Below are positions 4,332-5,243 of a stretch of DNA of 5,243 nt, piece after piece. Every line of letters starts with the position of its first letter. Position 1 is the first letter of the stretch. A program made the translations under genes and the position numbers. Origin of the DNA: Thermoplasmata archaeon (GTDB lineage: Archaea; Thermoplasmatota; Thermoplasmata; UBA10834); contig JALOTO010000129.1 of the NCBI GenBank assembly GCA_025457845.1, positions 1 through 5,243 of the forward strand, read 5' to 3'. Under the pieces are notes generated by a model, which worked only from the letters and a program-made list of their open reading frames with translations, did no database searches and had not been told where the DNA came from.

Positions 4332-5243
4332 ATGGACCTTGTCCGCAAGATGGTCATGCCGATGCTCTACCTGCAGGGCAAGGGGGCGATCTACCACCTG
4401 GGGCAGAAGGCCGCGCCCTTCGGCACCAGGGCGTACGTCGTCGGGGGCAGGACCGCGCTGTCCGTCGCGGGCGAGAAGGTCCGCAAGTCGCTGGAGGCCA
4501 ACGGCATAGAGGTCGCCCTCCTCGACGACTCGGTGAAGGAGTGCACGCACTCCGCCGTCCAGGCGCTGGCCGACAAGGCCCGCCACTCGAACGTTCACTT
4601 CGTCGTCGGCGTCGGGGGCGGCAAGGCGGTCGACGCCGCCAAGACCGTGGCGTGGAGGCTCAAGGTCCCGGCCATCACCGTCGGGACCCAGTGCGCGACC
4701 AACGCCGACGCCAGCGCCGAGTCCGTCATCTACACGGAGGACCACAGGTTCCTCGAGGCGCTGAAGCTCCCGAGGAACCCCGTCGTCGTCATCGAGGACA
4801 CCGAGCTCCTCTGCAGGGCCCCTGCGAGGTTCCTCGTGCAGGGCATGGGCGACGCCCTATCGACCAAGTTCGAGGCGGAGGCGTACGCCGAGGCGAGGCG
4901 CACGAGGCAGGACGGGGGCGTCCCGACCGCGGCGGCCCTCGCCCTCGCGGACGCCTGCTTCACGAACCTGATGGAGAACGGGGCCAAGGCGGTCAAGGAC
5001 GCGACCAGCGGCACCCACTCGCACGAGGTGGACCAGGTCATCGAGGCGGTGAAGCTCTCCTCGGCCCTGGCCTTCGAGAACACCGGCTGCGCGCTCGCGC
5101 ACGCACTCCACAACGGCCTCACGAGGACGGGGCAGGTCAGGGGAGAGCACGGGGAGATCGTGGCATACGGCACCATCGTCCAGATGGTCTACGAGAAGAG
5201 GCCGAGGGACGAGGTGCAGAGGGTCGTCCGCTGGTGCGAGCAG
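4332..5243 (+). CDS. glycerol dehydrogenase-like (GldA-type) metal-dependent alcohol dehydrogenase, 3' end cut off
   Basis: 304 residues are present and the frame is open at the right edge; family members are about 360-370 residues, so roughly 60 are missing. The N-terminal NAD(P)-binding domain shows GVGGGKAVDAAK (93-104). The C-terminal metal domain carries D174 in GMGDALSTKFEA, H257 in LAHALHNGLT and H273 in GEHGEIVAYG. These correspond to the zinc ligands Asp173, His256 and His274 of Bacillus glycerol dehydrogenase. Further family blocks are SVIYTED and APARFLVQGMGDAL. The glycerol-pocket segment, usually S-T-D-A-P-x-S-A, reads A-T-N-A-D-A-S-A (122-129), so the conserved Asp is Asn124. 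Altered substrate choice is therefore likely, perhaps towards hydroxycarboxylates as in the HcxA branch, or another polyol. It is less like archaeal glycerol-1-phosphate dehydrogenase (EgsA), which has a different pocket motif. Transcribed divergently from the methyltransferase. Confidence 0.88.
   Translation, partial: MDLVRKMVMPMLYLQGKGAIYHLGQKAAPFGTRAYVVGGRTALSVAGEKVRKSLEANGIEVALLDDSVKECTHSAVQALADKARHSNVHFVVGVGGGKAVDAAKTVAWRLKVPAITVGTQCATNADASAESVIYTEDHRFLEALKLPRNPVVVIEDTELLCRAPARFLVQGMGDALSTKFEAEAYAEARRTRQDGGVPTAAALALADACFTNLMENGAKAVKDATSGTHSHEVDQVIEAVKLSSALAFENTGCALAHALHNGLTRTGQVRGEHGEIVAYGTIVQMVYEKRPRDEVQRVVRWCEQ

Noticed and set aside
4266..5176. Minus-strand open frames opposite the dehydrogenase
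   Set aside because: They mirror codons of a clear GldA-type gene and show no independent features.
4332..5243. Glycerol-1-phosphate dehydrogenase (EgsA) for archaeal lipids
   Set aside because: The pocket motif and the SVIYTED and GMGDALST blocks match the glycerol dehydrogenase branch better than EgsA.

Overview
The window is about 5.2 kb of GC-rich DNA that looks archaeal. Most gene starts have an AT-rich TATA-like box roughly 25 nt before the expected transcript start. Several starts also have a GGAGG or GGTG type Shine-Dalgarno site. The coding style (strong G/C in third positions, many AGG arginine codons), a ribbon-helix-helix regulator and several zinc-ribbon miniproteins also fit. 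A high-GC euryarchaeon or Thermoplasmatota-type genome is my best guess, but nothing here fixes the lineage.

Left part (1-1006). The first 6 codons of a minus-strand gene run off the left edge. Upstream of it lies a minus-strand gene for a membrane-anchored double zinc-ribbon protein (164-688). A divergent promoter region with a 7-bp inverted repeat (813-840) follows. Next comes an open frame (852-1007) for a tiny single-span membrane protein of the kind encoded just before SSS-family symporters. It has no usable start codon, which suggests a one-base frameshift or decay of its 5' end.

Middle (1007-3185). A complete 488-residue sodium:solute symporter overlaps the small gene's stop (TGATG). 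A 58-residue four-cysteine protein of unknown function follows, and its 3' end overlaps by 53 bp the convergent minus-strand gene for a 75-residue ribbon-helix-helix protein. The RHH gene is divergent from a 55-residue protein with three CxxC pairs that starts with GTG. Their 137-bp spacer holds two inverted repeats and two TATA-like boxes, a good candidate for autoregulation.

Right part (3243-5243). On the minus strand, a 240-residue class I SAM-dependent methyltransferase of ArsM-like type is followed by a 60-residue protein with a CTPC motif. Divergent from the methyltransferase, across an AT-rich bidirectional promoter, is a metal-dependent dehydrogenase of the glycerol dehydrogenase (GldA) type, cut by the right edge after 304 residues. 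Its Asp/His/His metal ligands are present, but the conserved substrate-pocket Asp is replaced by Asn.

No rRNA, tRNA, CRISPR array or transposase is visible. The most notable things are the start-less symporter accessory gene, the cluster of tiny Cys-rich proteins around an RHH regulator, and two enzymes that keep family catalytic motifs but change substrate-defining residues.
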